Below the pieces are notes generated by a model. The model had not been told where the DNA came from and ran no database searches. It saw only the letters and a list, made by a program, of their open reading frames with translations. The translations under genes and the position numbers were made by a program. A stretch of DNA of 64,000 nt from JAHEAO01 sp942492375 (GTDB lineage Bacteria > Pseudomonadota > Alphaproteobacteria > Rhodobacterales > Rhodobacteraceae). Numbering within the stretch: position 1 is the first letter of the stretch; each line of letters starts with the position of its first letter. The stretch lies in assembly GCA_942492375.1 (NCBI GenBank), contig CALOEL010000010.1:62001-126000 (forward strand), in the 5' to 3' direction. Shown here piece after piece: positions 16,009 to 26,568 of the stretch.

Positions 16009-16355
16009 TGACAGACCCCGTTTCCTCAATTCGAAATCTTGGCCCTGCCTCGGACAAGGGCTTCGCCCGCGCCGGGATAACATCGGCGGAAGATCTCCGC
16101 GCGCTCGGCGCCGATGCCGCCTATCTCAAATATCTGCAATCCGGCGGAGCGCCGCATTTCATCGGGTACTACGCCCTCGTGATGGGTCTGCAGGGGCGTC
16201 CCTGGAACGACTGCCGGGGCGCCGAAAAGGACGCGTTGCGTGTCCGGTTCGACCAGCTGAAGACCATCGCCGCGGCGTCGCCGTCCCGTAAAAAAGACCG
16301 CCTCGATTTCGAGGCGGCCTTGAATGCCATAGGCGTCGTAAAGCGGCAGTCCTAA
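16008..16355 (+). CDS. TfoX/Sxy C-terminal domain protein
   Basis: The 115-residue protein starts with GTG behind CAGGAG. It contains the TfoX C-terminal helical domain: 'IRNLGPASDKGFARAGITSAEDLRALGADAAYLKYL' fits the family pattern of a helix-hairpin-helix-like segment, and 'PHFIGYYALVMGLQGRPWND' follows. The N-terminal TfoX domain of competence regulators is absent, so a direct role in competence should not be assumed. Its 3' end overlaps the ndk stop by 3 bp tail-to-tail and carries the ndk terminator on the opposite strand. Confidence 0.75.
   Translation: MTDPVSSIRNLGPASDKGFARAGITSAEDLRALGADAAYLKYLQSGGAPHFIGYYALVMGLQGRPWNDCRGAEKDALRVRFDQLKTIAAASPSRKKDRLDFEAALNAIGVVKRQS
16288..16319 (-). 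terminator. Rho-independent terminator of ndk, inside the tfoX-like coding region
   Basis: Reading the minus strand downstream of ndk gives CCGCCTCGA-AA-TCGAGGCGG followed by TCTTTTTT. This is a 9-bp GC-rich perfect stem with a two-base loop and a T-run. It lies 35-64 bp after the ndk stop, entirely within the last 70 bp of the opposing gene. Confidence 0.85.
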
Positions 16356-16774
16356 CCGACGATATCCAGCCCCGAGAAGAAGAACGAGATCTCCTCCTTC
16401 GCCGTTTCCGGCGCGTCCGAGCCATGGACCGAGTTCTCACCGACCGATTCAGCGAACTCGGCGCGGATCGTGCCCGGCGCTGCGTCGGCGGGGTTCGTGG
16501 CTCCCATCACTTCGCGGTTCTTGGCGATGGCGCCCTCGCCCTCCAGCACCTGCACGACCACGGGCGCCGAGGCCATGAACTCGCACAACTCGCCGTAAAA
16601 CGGGCGGTCCTTGTGGACCTCGTAGAACCGTCCGGCCTGCGCCGGGGTCAGATGGATACGTTTCTGCGCGACGATGCGCAGCCCCGCCTCCTCGAACTTG
16701 GCGTTGATCTTGCCGGTCAGGTTGCGGCGGGTCGCGTCCGGCTTGATGATGGAAAGGGTGCGTTCGGTGGCCAT
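16352..16774 (-). CDS. ndk: Nucleoside diphosphate kinase
   Basis: The 140-residue enzyme has the normal family length. It carries the phospho-His site in 'ENSVHGSDAPETAKEEI' and the nucleotide-binding 'TLSIIKPDATRRNLTGKI' near the N-terminus, plus 'MGATNPADAAPGTIRAEF'. It transfers the gamma phosphate among NTPs and dNTPs by a ping-pong mechanism in the cytosol. ATG 16774 gives the canonical N-terminus 'MATERTLSIIKPD'; an upstream extension in frame is not conserved. It is transcribed alone and ended by the hairpin at 16288-16319. Confidence 0.97.
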   Translation of the reverse strand: MATERTLSIIKPDATRRNLTGKINAKFEEAGLRIVAQKRIHLTPAQAGRFYEVHKDRPFYGELCEFMASAPVVVQVLEGEGAIAKNREVMGATNPADAAPGTIRAEFAESVGENSVHGSDAPETAKEEISFFFSGLDIVG

Positions 16775-16880
16775 GAATTGCCTCTTGTCTGTAGGTCCGC
16801 AGGCAGGCCCCATGCCCGCCGCAAATTCCGCGCTGCCCTAACATGCAGCATCCGGCTTGAAAAGCCTCGAACGTCCCGGC

Positions 16881-16912
16881 TTCATTGTCTTCCAAATATC
16901 CGCGCCGCAGGC
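16881..16912. repeat. Degenerate copy of the dispersed GCCTCCGGCGGGGATATTT repeat
   Basis: TTCATTGTCTTCCAAATATC followed by CGCGCCGCAGGC resembles the left arm at 56957-56987 (TTTCATTGTCTTGCAAATAT, then CCCCGCCGGAGGC), with a few substitutions. It lies in the gap between divergent ndk and the ABC-F gene. Confidence 0.5.
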
Positions 16913-16988
16913 TTGCGGCGTCCGCAGGACGCTGCAAACCCTCGCGCAAGCGATTGACCATTTCCACTGCCTCGTGCAGAGACCGCCC

Positions 16989-18839
16989 ATGCTCCGGATC
17001 GAGAACATAACCTATTCCGTCGAGGGCCGCCCGTTGATCGATGGCGCCAGCGCCGTCATTCCGACCGGCCACAAGGTCGGCCTCGTCGGGCGCAACGGCA
17101 CCGGCAAGACCACGCTCTTCAAGCTGATCCGCGGAGAACTGGTGCTTGAGGGCGGCGAGATCCGCCTGCCCTCGCGCCACCGGATCGGCGGCGTCGCGCA
17201 AGAGGTGCCGGGCAACGAGGTCTCGCTGATCGACACCGTGTTGGCCGCCGATACCGAACGCGCCCGCCTGATGGCCGAATCCGAGACCGCCACCAGCGGC
17301 ACCCGTATCGCCGAAATCCAGACCCGCCTCGCTGATATCGACGCTTGGTCCGCCGAGGCGCGGGCCTCCGCCATCCTCAAGGGCCTCGGCTTCACCTATC
17401 AGGAACAGCTGCAACCCTGTTCGGCCTTCTCGGGCGGCTGGCGGATGCGCGTGGCGCTGGCCGCAGTGCTCTTTTCCGCCCCCGACCTGCTGCTATTGGA
17501 CGAACCGACGAACTATCTCGACCTCGAAGGTGCTCTGTGGCTGGAAAACTACCTGACCAAATACCCGCACACGCTGATCATTGTCAGCCATGACCGCGAA
17601 TTGCTGAACCGCTCCGTCGGCGCGATACTGCACCTCGAGGACCGCAAGCTGACACTCTACCAAGGTCCCTACGATACGTTCGCGCGCACCCGTGCCGCGA
17701 AACTGGCGGTCGCCGAGGCCGAAGCGGTCAAACAGGACGCCCGCCGCGCCCACCTGCAAAGCTTCGTCGACCGCTTCCGCTACAAGGCGTCCAAGGCCAA
17801 GCAGGCGCAGTCGCGCCTCAAGATGATAGATAAGATGCAGCCGATCACAAGGCCCGAAGAGGCCGCGCTGCGCCGCTTCAGCTTCCCTGAACCGGAAGAG
17901 CTTTCGCCCCCGATCATCAACATGGAAAGCGCCAGCGTCGGCTATACCGACACGCCGGTGCTGTCGAAACTGAACCTGCGCATCGACCAGGACGACCGTA
18001 TCGCGCTCCTCGGCCGGAACGGAGAGGGAAAATCAACCCTTTCCAAGTTGTTGGCCGGCAAACTTGAACCAATGGGCGGGCGCGTGACGCGCTCGAACAA
18101 GCTGCGGATCGGCTATTTTGCCCAGCATCAGCTCGAGGAACTCCACCCCGACGAGACGCCGATCCAGCACGTCCGCCGCCTGCGGCCCTCCGAGACGCCG
18201 GCCAAGCTGCGCGCGCGCCTTGCCAGCTTCGGGATGAACGCCGATCAGGCAGACCTCGAGGCCGGGCGGCTTTCCGGCGGCCAGAAGGCACGGCTGTCGC
18301 TGCTGCTGGCCACGATCGACGCGCCGCATCTGCTGATCCTCGACGAACCGACCAACCACCTCGACATCGAGAGCCGCGAAGGTCTGGTCGAAGCGCTGAC
18401 CGCCTATTCCGGCGCGGTGATCCTCGTCAGCCACGACATGCACCTGCTGTCGCTGGTGGCCGATCGACTGTGGCTCGTCAAGGACGGCCGCGTCGCGCCC
18501 TACGAGGATGACCTTGAATCCTACCGCAAGATGCTGCTGACCTCGGACAAGCCTGCCGAGAAGCCGGCCAAGGCCAAATCGGTCCGGCCCGCCGCCAGCC
18601 GTGACGAGGTGCTGGCGATGAAGGCCGAGGCGCGCAAATGCGAGGCGCGGGTCGCCAAGCTGAACGAGATGCGCGACAAGCTGGCCAAGAAACTGGCCGA
18701 TCCGGCGCTTTACGACGACGAGAAGAAGGGCGAGGCCGAAGTCTGGCAGCGCAAATATGCCGAGGTGATGGAGGCGCTCGACCGGGCCGAGGCGCTCTGG
18801 CTTGCGGCGCTGGAAAAACTGGAAGGCGCCGACGCATAG
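16989..18839 (+). CDS. ABC-F family ATP-binding protein
   Basis: The 616-residue soluble protein contains two ABC ATPase domains and no membrane segment. Domain 1 has Walker A 'GRNGTGKTTL', signature 'FSGGW' and Walker B 'LLLLDEPTNYLDL'. Domain 2 has 'GRNGEGKSTL', 'LSGGQ' and 'LLILDEPTNHLDI'. A basic linker (about residues 235-290) joins them, and a Lys/Glu-rich coiled-coil tail (about 520-615) follows, as in Uup/YheS-type proteins that act on ribosomes. ATG 16989 starts directly at conserved 'MLRIENITYSVEGRPLIDG'. It is followed with no gap by a marC-type gene (TAG-ATG adjacent). Confidence 0.92.
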   Translation: MLRIENITYSVEGRPLIDGASAVIPTGHKVGLVGRNGTGKTTLFKLIRGELVLEGGEIRLPSRHRIGGVAQEVPGNEVSLIDTVLAADTERARLMAESETATSGTRIAEIQTRLADIDAWSAEARASAILKGLGFTYQEQLQPCSAFSGGWRMRVALAAVLFSAPDLLLLDEPTNYLDLEGALWLENYLTKYPHTLIIVSHDRELLNRSVGAILHLEDRKLTLYQGPYDTFARTRAAKLAVAEAEAVKQDARRAHLQSFVDRFRYKASKAKQAQSRLKMIDKMQPITRPEEAALRRFSFPEPEELSPPIINMESASVGYTDTPVLSKLNLRIDQDDRIALLGRNGEGKSTLSKLLAGKLEPMGGRVTRSNKLRIGYFAQHQLEELHPDETPIQHVRRLRPSETPAKLRARLASFGMNADQADLEAGRLSGGQKARLSLLLATIDAPHLLILDEPTNHLDIESREGLVEALTAYSGAVILVSHDMHLLSLVADRLWLVKDGRVAPYEDDLESYRKMLLTSDKPAEKPAKAKSVRPAASRDEVLAMKAEARKCEARVAKLNEMRDKLAKKLADPALYDDEKKGEAEVWQRKYAEVMEALDRAEALWLAALEKLEGADA

Positions 18840-19463
18840 ATGGATACCGGTGCTCTTATCACCGTCTTCGTGACGCTTCTCGTGGTGATCGACCCGATCG
18901 CGCTCGCGCCGCTTTTCATCGCCCTGACCAAGGGCACTGATGACGCGCATCGTCGCGCGGTCGCGATCCGCGCCAGCATCGTGGCGATCCTGCTGCTGAC
19001 CGCTTTCGGCCTACTGGGCGAGGCGGTGCTCGAATTCATCGGCATCTCGATCCCGGCCTTCCGCATCGCCGGCGGCATCCTGCTGTTCCTCACCGCCCTC
19101 GACATGCTGTTCGAGCGCCGCACCCCGCGCCGGCAGAGCCAGACGCCCAATGCCAGCGACCCGTCGGTCTTTCCACTGGCGATTCCGCTGATCGCCGGGC
19201 CGGGCGCGATGGCGACGATGATCCTTCTGGTCGGCCAGGCCGAGGCCTGGCAGGGCGTTCTGGCGGTGCATCTGGTGATGGTTGTCGTCGTGATCCTGTC
19301 GGGCATATCCTTCCTGGGCGCCGGAGTAATGGAACGCGCACTGGGGGATACCGGCATCAACGTCACGACCCGGCTTCTGGGAATGCTGCTGGCCGCCCTG
19401 TCGGTACAGTTCGTGCTGGACGGGCTGGCCGGATTCGGACTGGCGATGCGATCCGCGGGGTGA
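18840..19463 (+). CDS. MarC-family integral membrane protein
   Basis: This 207-residue polytopic protein of about six helices has the MarC hallmarks 'VVIDPIALAPLFIALT' near the N-terminus, 'FRIAGGILLFLTALDML' and 'PLAIPLIAGPGAMATMILL'. The biochemical role of the family is unknown, and the older link to antibiotic resistance is not supported. It begins immediately after the stop of the ABC-F gene, so the two are probably co-transcribed. Confidence 0.9.
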   Translation: MDTGALITVFVTLLVVIDPIALAPLFIALTKGTDDAHRRAVAIRASIVAILLLTAFGLLGEAVLEFIGISIPAFRIAGGILLFLTALDMLFERRTPRRQSQTPNASDPSVFPLAIPLIAGPGAMATMILLVGQAEAWQGVLAVHLVMVVVVILSGISFLGAGVMERALGDTGINVTTRLLGMLLAALSVQFVLDGLAGFGLAMRSAG

Positions 19464-19509
19464 AATTTCCCGTGGCACTGCCTATCTGAAAGTCGGAAAG
19501 GAGCCCGAG

Positions 19510-20088
19510 ATGTCCCCGGAAGACTATGGAAGACTGGCCTATCTGATCCTGCTCGGCCTAGCGGTCGGCGGTTACTTTCTTGCCCAAAGCCGGGATAACC
19601 TTGGCAAGACCGCGCAGCAGGCGGCGATCTGGGGCGTGATCTTCGTCGGCGTCATCGCCGGGGTGGGCCTGTGGTCCGATATCCGCGACGATGTCGCGCC
19701 GCGCCAGATGGTTGTCGGCGAAGGGGTGATCGAGGTGCCGCGTGGGCCCGACGGGCATTACCAGCTTGTCCTGAACGTCAACGGCACCAACCTGCCCTTC
19801 GTCGTCGATACCGGGGCGTCCGGCATCGTCCTGTCGCGGCAGGACGCCGAGCGGATCGGCATCGACGCGGCGGATCTTGCCTATTCGGGACGTGCCAGCA
19901 CCGCCAACGGCATTGTCCAGACCGCCCGCGCGCGGGTCAACGAGATCCGGCTTGGCGACGTCGTGGACCGTAACGTGACGGTGTTCGTCAACCAGGGCGA
20001 GATGGACGGGTCGCTGCTGGGAATGGATTATCTGCAGCGCTTCCGCCGTATCGAGATCGAGGATGGGCGGCTGATCCTCACCCGCTGA
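19510..20088 (+). CDS. Retropepsin-like (clan AA) aspartic protease, TIGR02281 type
   Basis: The 192-residue protein has two N-terminal membrane helices (about 8-24 and 38-54). A beta-rich domain follows with the catalytic 'FVVDTGASGIVLS' (Asp about residue 101) and the 'GSLLGMDYLQRF' flap-side motif. One catalytic Asp per chain implies a homodimer. The domain would face the periplasm. A GGAG lies seven bases before the ATG at 19510. Substrates are unknown. Confidence 0.85.
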   Translation: MSPEDYGRLAYLILLGLAVGGYFLAQSRDNLGKTAQQAAIWGVIFVGVIAGVGLWSDIRDDVAPRQMVVGEGVIEVPRGPDGHYQLVLNVNGTNLPFVVDTGASGIVLSRQDAERIGIDAADLAYSGRASTANGIVQTARARVNEIRLGDVVDRNVTVFVNQGEMDGSLLGMDYLQRFRRIEIEDGRLILTR

Positions 20089-20116
20089 GCGTTGCGGCGA
20101 AAGCGCCGATGCCTAG

Positions 20117-20154
20117 CTGCTACAATCAGCCGTAACTGCTACAATCAGCCGTAA
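20117..20154. repeat. Perfect tandem duplication of a 19-bp unit
   Basis: CTGCTACAATCAGCCGTAA occurs twice back to back (20117-20135 and 20136-20154), between the convergent protease and holC genes. The two units are identical, which suggests a recent duplication. Confidence 0.9.
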
Positions 20155-20174
20155 GCTGCGCCTTTCAGATCTCG

Positions 20175-20638
20175 TCAGCCGCCGCTTTCGGCCTTCTTCG
20201 TCCATCCCCCGTCGGACTGCGCCCAGTACTGCGCGGCGCAGCCTGCCCCGGTCAGCGCCTTCCACTGATCGCGGGCCGCCTGAAGGGCGGGCGGATCGTT
20301 GCCATCGAAGAGGATGCAGACCCGCTCCATCGCCGCGACCTCGGCGGCTGACACAGCCGCGCCGTCAATGGTCATCAGGCAGGACGCGCCGTTCGGTATG
20401 TCGGGGGCCTCGGTCAGAAGAATTGGCTGATCCGCATCGAACTCTCCTCCGGCGCGGCCATGTGGCAGAAAGCCGTCATCGGGGCCGAGCCAGAGCTTTT
20501 CGTCGAGCCAGTCGAGCCGTTGCGCATCGGTGCCCCGCACCGCCACGCGCCAGTCCGCCGCCCGTGCCTTGGCCAGCAGCGAGGGCAGCGTCGCTTCCAG
20601 CGGCGCTTCGGTCAGGTGATAGAAATAGACCGCCCCCA

Positions 20639-20639
<1 letters not shown>
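20175..20639 (-). CDS. holC: DNA polymerase III chi subunit
   Basis: The 154-residue protein starts 'MGAVYFYHLTEAPLEATLPSLLAKA', and continues with 'RLDWLDEKLWLGPDDGFLPHG' and 'LFDGNDPPALQAARDQWKAL'. These are the conserved blocks of HolC, which links SSB to the clamp loader in the replisome. Its ATG overlaps the pepA stop as ATGA, the usual pepA-holC arrangement. The start at 20639 is therefore preferred over longer in-frame extensions. Confidence 0.92.
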
Positions 20640-22105
<1,466 letters not shown>

Positions 22106-22235
22106 TGGCATCTCCTTCGCGATGTTTCGTCATACCTAGTCCGACGTTCCGCGATTGACCAGATATCAGTTTTCCCGCCTCCTCCGATCGGATAGAGTCG
22201 CCGCAAAACGCGGGCGGCGACAATCAGAGGTGCGG

Positions 22236-23363
22236 GTGGGAAAGTTCGACAGATACCTGTTTTCACAGCTCATGGTGCTGTTCGGCTTCTTCTCGCTGGT
22301 GCTGGTGATGGTCTATTGGATCAACCGCGCCGTGGTGCTGTTCGACCAGCTCATCGCCAACGGGCAGTCGGCCATCGTCTTTCTCGAGTTCACCGCACTG
22401 AGCCTGCCGAACGTGATCCGGCTGGTGATGCCGGTGGCCGCGTTTGCCGCCTCGGTCTATGTCGTGAACCGGCTGTCGTCGGAATCTGAAATGGTGGTGG
22501 TTCAGGCGACCGGCTATTCCTCGTGGCGGCTGGCCCGTCCGGTGTTTGTGTTTTCGCTCTTCGTCGCGCTTCTCGTCTCGCTGATGACGCATTTCCTGGT
22601 GCCTGCCAGCATAGCCGAACTTCGCCAGCGCCAGGTCGAGATTGCCAACGACATGACCAACCGGCTGTTCCGCGAGGGGACCTTCCTGCATCCGGCGGAC
22701 GGGATCACCTTCTATATCCGCCGGATCACGCCCGAGGGCGAGATGCGTCATGTCTACCTGTCGGACAGCCGCGGCGAGAACCAGAGCACGACCTACACCG
22801 CGCAGCGTGCGCTGCTGATCCGGGACGATGACGGCCCCAAGCTGCTCATGTTCGACGGCATGGCCCAGACGCTGCGGCTTGCCGACAAGCGGTTGTCCAC
22901 GACGGGGTTCGCCGATTTCGCCTTCGACATCGGTTCGATGATGGGAGAGACGAGGAGCGGACGGGCGCGTCCCGAGGAACGCTCTACGGCCGAGCTGATC
23001 TTTCCGTCGAGACAAATGATCCGGAACACGAACGCGTCGCGGGCCGAAATGCTGCAGGAAGGCCATGACCGGTTCTCGCAAGCGACGCTCTCGTTCGTTG
23101 CAGCCTTGGTGGGTTTCGCCACGCTGATGATCGGTAATTACAGCAGGTTCGGCCTGTGGCGGCAGATTATGTCGGCCATCGTGATCCTCATACTGCTGAA
23201 ATCCTTCGACAACCTGATGGCGGACATGGCGCGAAACGATGCCGCACTCTGGCCGCTGGTCTATGCATCGACCGGGCTGGGGCTGCTGGTGCTGGCGGGC
23301 CTGATGTGGCTTTCGGAACGTCCTGCCCTGTTGCGCGGGTTTCGCAGGACGGCAGCGACATGA
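22236..23363 (+). CDS. lptF: LPS export permease LptF
   Basis: The 375-residue inner-membrane permease has about six helices split by a periplasmic beta-jellyroll region ('GITFYIRRITPEGEMRHVYLSDSR...'). Together with LptG and LptB it extracts lipopolysaccharide from the inner membrane. I chose GTG 22236 (start 'GKFDRYLFSQLMVLFGFFSL') because AGAGG precedes it by five bases and homologues begin there. An upstream in-frame ATG at 22155 adds a non-conserved basic peptide. The stop overlaps the lptG start (ATGA). Confidence 0.93.
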   Translation: MGKFDRYLFSQLMVLFGFFSLVLVMVYWINRAVVLFDQLIANGQSAIVFLEFTALSLPNVIRLVMPVAAFAASVYVVNRLSSESEMVVVQATGYSSWRLARPVFVFSLFVALLVSLMTHFLVPASIAELRQRQVEIANDMTNRLFREGTFLHPADGITFYIRRITPEGEMRHVYLSDSRGENQSTTYTAQRALLIRDDDGPKLLMFDGMAQTLRLADKRLSTTGFADFAFDIGSMMGETRSGRARPEERSTAELIFPSRQMIRNTNASRAEMLQEGHDRFSQATLSFVAALVGFATLMIGNYSRFGLWRQIMSAIVILILLKSFDNLMADMARNDAALWPLVYASTGLGLLVLAGLMWLSERPALLRGFRRTAAT

Positions 23364-24457
23364 GGCTGGATCTTTATTTCGCCCGTCGGTTCCTGACGAC
23401 CTTCCTGGGCCTCTTGCTGCTGTTCCTGGCGTTTTACGCCCTGCTCGACATGGTCGAACAACTGCGCAAATACGATGCCCAGAGGATCGGCTTCTTCGGC
23501 ATTCTGCACCTGACCGCGCTGAACGTGCCGGCGGGCCTATACCGCATCCTTCCGCTTGTGGTCATTCTTGCGACGATCGCGCTGTTTCTCAATCTCGCGC
23601 GCAAAAGCGAACTGGTCGTCACCCGCGCCGCCGGGCGCTCTGCGCTGCGCAGCCTGGCCTCGCCGGTCATCGTCGCCTTCCTTCTGGGCGCGCTTTCGGT
23701 CGCGACGGTCAATCCGATCGTCGCGGCAACGACCAAGCAGTATGAACTCGTGGCCAATCGCTATTCCGAACGCGAAGAATCGGTACTGTCGATCAGCAAG
23801 GAAGGTCTGTGGCTCCGCCAGGGCAACCAGGACGGTCAGACCGTCATCCGCGCAGAACGGTCCAACCTCGATGGCACGCATTTCTTTGGCGTCAGCTTTG
23901 TCGGATTCACCCCCGATGGCGCGCCCGCCTACCGTATCGAAGCGGAAAGCGCCCTTTTGAACGATGGCGCATGGCAATTGACCAACGCCAAGCGATGGGA
24001 CCTGCGCGGTGCAGAGATCCCCGAGCAGGGGGCACAGACGCAATCTGCGATGACGATCCCGTCGGATCTGACGCCGGACCGGATCAGGGACAGTTTCGGC
24101 ACTCCGTCGGCGATCCCGATCTGGGAGCTTCCGGCCTTCATCGACCGGCTGGAACAAGCGGGTTTTTCAGCCCGTCAGCATCGGGTCTGGCTGCAGATGG
24201 AACTGGCATTGCCGCTTATGCTGTCCGCAATGGTCCTTGTCGGAGCGGGCTTCACCATGCGCCACACTCGGTTCGGCCGAACCGGCCTTATGGTGCTGTT
24301 CGCCGTTCTTCTGGGCTTTGCTATCTACTTCGTTCGCAACTTCGCGCAGATCCTCGGTGAGAACGGCCAGATACCCGTCCTTCTGGCCGCCTGGGCACCA
24401 CCGGCGGCGGCGATACTGATGACACTCGGCCTGCTTCTGCATCTGGAAGACGGTTGA
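23360..24457 (+). CDS. lptG: LPS export permease LptG
   Basis: The 365-residue partner of LptF starts 'MRLDLYFARRFLTTFLGLLLLFLAFYALLD'. It has the same layout: N-terminal helices, a periplasmic jellyroll with 'GLWLRQGNQDGQTVIRAE', and C-terminal helices ('GRTGLMVLFAVLLGFAIYFVRNFAQILGENGQIP', a highly conserved LptG segment). Tight coupling to lptF (4-bp overlap) and lptD (2 bp apart) marks an LPS-transport operon. Confidence 0.94.
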   Translation: MRLDLYFARRFLTTFLGLLLLFLAFYALLDMVEQLRKYDAQRIGFFGILHLTALNVPAGLYRILPLVVILATIALFLNLARKSELVVTRAAGRSALRSLASPVIVAFLLGALSVATVNPIVAATTKQYELVANRYSEREESVLSISKEGLWLRQGNQDGQTVIRAERSNLDGTHFFGVSFVGFTPDGAPAYRIEAESALLNDGAWQLTNAKRWDLRGAEIPEQGAQTQSAMTIPSDLTPDRIRDSFGTPSAIPIWELPAFIDRLEQAGFSARQHRVWLQMELALPLMLSAMVLVGAGFTMRHTRFGRTGLMVLFAVLLGFAIYFVRNFAQILGENGQIPVLLAAWAPPAAAILMTLGLLLHLEDG

Positions 24458-24459
24458 CG

Positions 24460-26565
24460 ATGCGGCGGGTTCTGTCGGTTGTGCTGCTTTGCGCAGGACT
24501 GGGCGGGCCGGCGCTGGCGCAGGATGCCGCGCTGCTGGCCGACCGGGTGGAGATTGTCGGCGATGAATCCATCGTGGCGAGCGGCGGTGTCGAAATCCTT
24601 TACGAGGACATCCGGCTTCGTGCACCCAGACTGGTCTACGACTCGGTCGCCGAGACCCTTGTCATAGAAGGGCCGATCGTTATGGAACAAGGTACCGACA
24701 CTGTCATCCTGGCGGCCGGGGCCGAATTGGATGCGGAGTTGCAGAATGGCATCCTGCGCAGCGCCCGAATGGTTCTGGATCAGCAGCTTCAGGTCGCGGC
24801 CAGCGAGATCCAGCGCGTCGACGGCCGCTATTCGCAGTTCTATCAGACCGTCGCCTCCAGTTGTCAGGTCTGCGTCGACCGGCCGGTGCCGCTCTGGCAG
24901 ATACGGGCGCGGAAGGTGATCCACGATGACGTGGAGCGGCAGTTGTATTTTCACGACGCCCAGTTCCGCATCGGAAATCTTCCGATCGCCTATTTTCCGC
25001 GCCTCAGAATGCCCGACCCGACTGTCGAACGCTACACTGGTTTCCTGGTGCCCCGGATCGTCAACTCCGGCAGAATTGGGGCGGGCATCAAGGTTCCCTA
25101 TTTCGTCACGCTCGGCGAGCACGCCGATGTCACCCTCACGCCGTTCCTGACGACCAAGGCCCGGACCCTCGAGACCCGGTATCGGCAGGCCTTCAGCTAT
25201 GGCGACATCGTGCTGAATGCCGCTTTTTCGACCGACGAATTGCAATCCGGGTTGCGCGGCTATCTCTTTGGGAGCGGTCGGTTCCAGCTTCCGCGGGACT
25301 ATCGGCTGACCTTCAAGATCGAGCAGACGTCAGATTCCCGCTATCTGCTGGATTACGATTATTCGAACACCGACCGGCTGGAGAACAATATCGAGATCTC
25401 GCGCACCCGCCGCGGCAGCTATTCAGAGGCGGGCTTCACCACATTCGAGACGCTGCGCGGATCGGAACTGCCGGTCGATGACCAGCTGCCCAACGTCCAG
25501 GGCTACGCCTTGCACGAGGGCCGGTTCAGCCCGGCGGCCATCGGCGGACAGGGCAGTTGGGAACTCAGTTTCGACACTCATGCGCGCAAGTCCGACTTGG
25601 ATGTGACCGGTCGCGACATGGCGCGGCTGGGTGGCCAGGCGGAATGGTCGCGCAGCACCGTTTTCGGCAACGGGATGATCGGCAAGGTCGGCGGCCGCAT
25701 CGCTTCGGACATTTACAACATCCGACAGGACAGCCGCTTCGACGATTACCTTGCCCATGTCACCCCGGCCGTAGAGGCCGAACTGCGCTGGCCGTTCCGC
25801 CGCGATCTTGCCAATGGCGGCAGCCAGGTGCTGGAACCCGTGGTGCATCTGGCCTGGAGCGAGCGCTATGGCGACGAAGGGCCGAACGAGTCCTCGACAC
25901 TCGTCGAGTTCGACGAGGGCAATCTCTACGCGCTGTCCCGGTTCCCCGGTTATGACCGTTATGAAGAGGGTCTGCGTGCGACCGCGGGTCTGAGCTGGAC
26001 CCATTACGCGCCGCAAGGCTGGTCATGGAATGTCACAGCCGGCCGGGTTTTCCGCGCCGATGATCCAGGCCAGTTTTCGAACGCGAGCGGCCTTGATGGC
26101 CAGTTTTCCGACTGGCTGCTTTCCACCGGCGTTCAGTTTTCCAACCAATTGGGCGTCGATGCTCGCATGATCGTCGCGCCGGATTTCACGATCGCCAAGG
26201 CAGAGACCCGCGTTGCCTGGACCTCGGAACGCTTGAATCTGAGAGGTAGCTACAGCCGTATCGTGGCCGATCCGGAAGAGAACCGGCCCGACCTGAATTC
26301 CCAGATCCAGCTGGGAGGCGGCTACGATCTTAGCCGTCACTGGCTTGCCGATTTCGACCTGCGCTACGATGTCACCGCGCGAGAGGCGACGCGGGCGGCG
26401 CTTGGCCTGACCTACCGGAACGAGTGCATCAACGTCGATTTTTCGGTCTCGCGTCGCTTCACATCATCCTCTAATGTCGTGCCGACAACGAATTACGGCC
26501 TCTCGATCGGCCTGAACGGATTCGGATCGGATGGCCGGCGTTATGGCCGCGGCTGTAGTGGATAA
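24460..26565 (+). CDS. lptD: LPS-assembly outer-membrane protein LptD
   Basis: The 701-residue protein has a signal peptide ('RRVLSVVLLCAGLGGPALAQ'). An N-terminal OstA-type jellyroll follows ('LLADRVEIVGDESIVASGGVEILYEDIRLRAPRLVY'), then a long beta-barrel ending in the 'YGLSIGLNGFG' strand. Cys residues in 'SSCQVCVD' near 129-134 and near the C-terminus ('NECINVDFSV', 'GRGCSG') could form the disulfides known for LptD. It inserts LPS into the outer leaflet with LptE. An in-frame TTG two codons earlier overlaps lptG, but ATG 24460 fits the signal peptide best. Confidence 0.94.
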   Translation: MRRVLSVVLLCAGLGGPALAQDAALLADRVEIVGDESIVASGGVEILYEDIRLRAPRLVYDSVAETLVIEGPIVMEQGTDTVILAAGAELDAELQNGILRSARMVLDQQLQVAASEIQRVDGRYSQFYQTVASSCQVCVDRPVPLWQIRARKVIHDDVERQLYFHDAQFRIGNLPIAYFPRLRMPDPTVERYTGFLVPRIVNSGRIGAGIKVPYFVTLGEHADVTLTPFLTTKARTLETRYRQAFSYGDIVLNAAFSTDELQSGLRGYLFGSGRFQLPRDYRLTFKIEQTSDSRYLLDYDYSNTDRLENNIEISRTRRGSYSEAGFTTFETLRGSELPVDDQLPNVQGYALHEGRFSPAAIGGQGSWELSFDTHARKSDLDVTGRDMARLGGQAEWSRSTVFGNGMIGKVGGRIASDIYNIRQDSRFDDYLAHVTPAVEAELRWPFRRDLANGGSQVLEPVVHLAWSERYGDEGPNESSTLVEFDEGNLYALSRFPGYDRYEEGLRATAGLSWTHYAPQGWSWNVTAGRVFRADDPGQFSNASGLDGQFSDWLLSTGVQFSNQLGVDARMIVAPDFTIAKAETRVAWTSERLNLRGSYSRIVADPEENRPDLNSQIQLGGGYDLSRHWLADFDLRYDVTAREATRAALGLTYRNECINVDFSVSRRFTSSSNVVPTTNYGLSIGLNGFGSDGRRYGRGCSG

Positions 26566-26568
26566 CAG

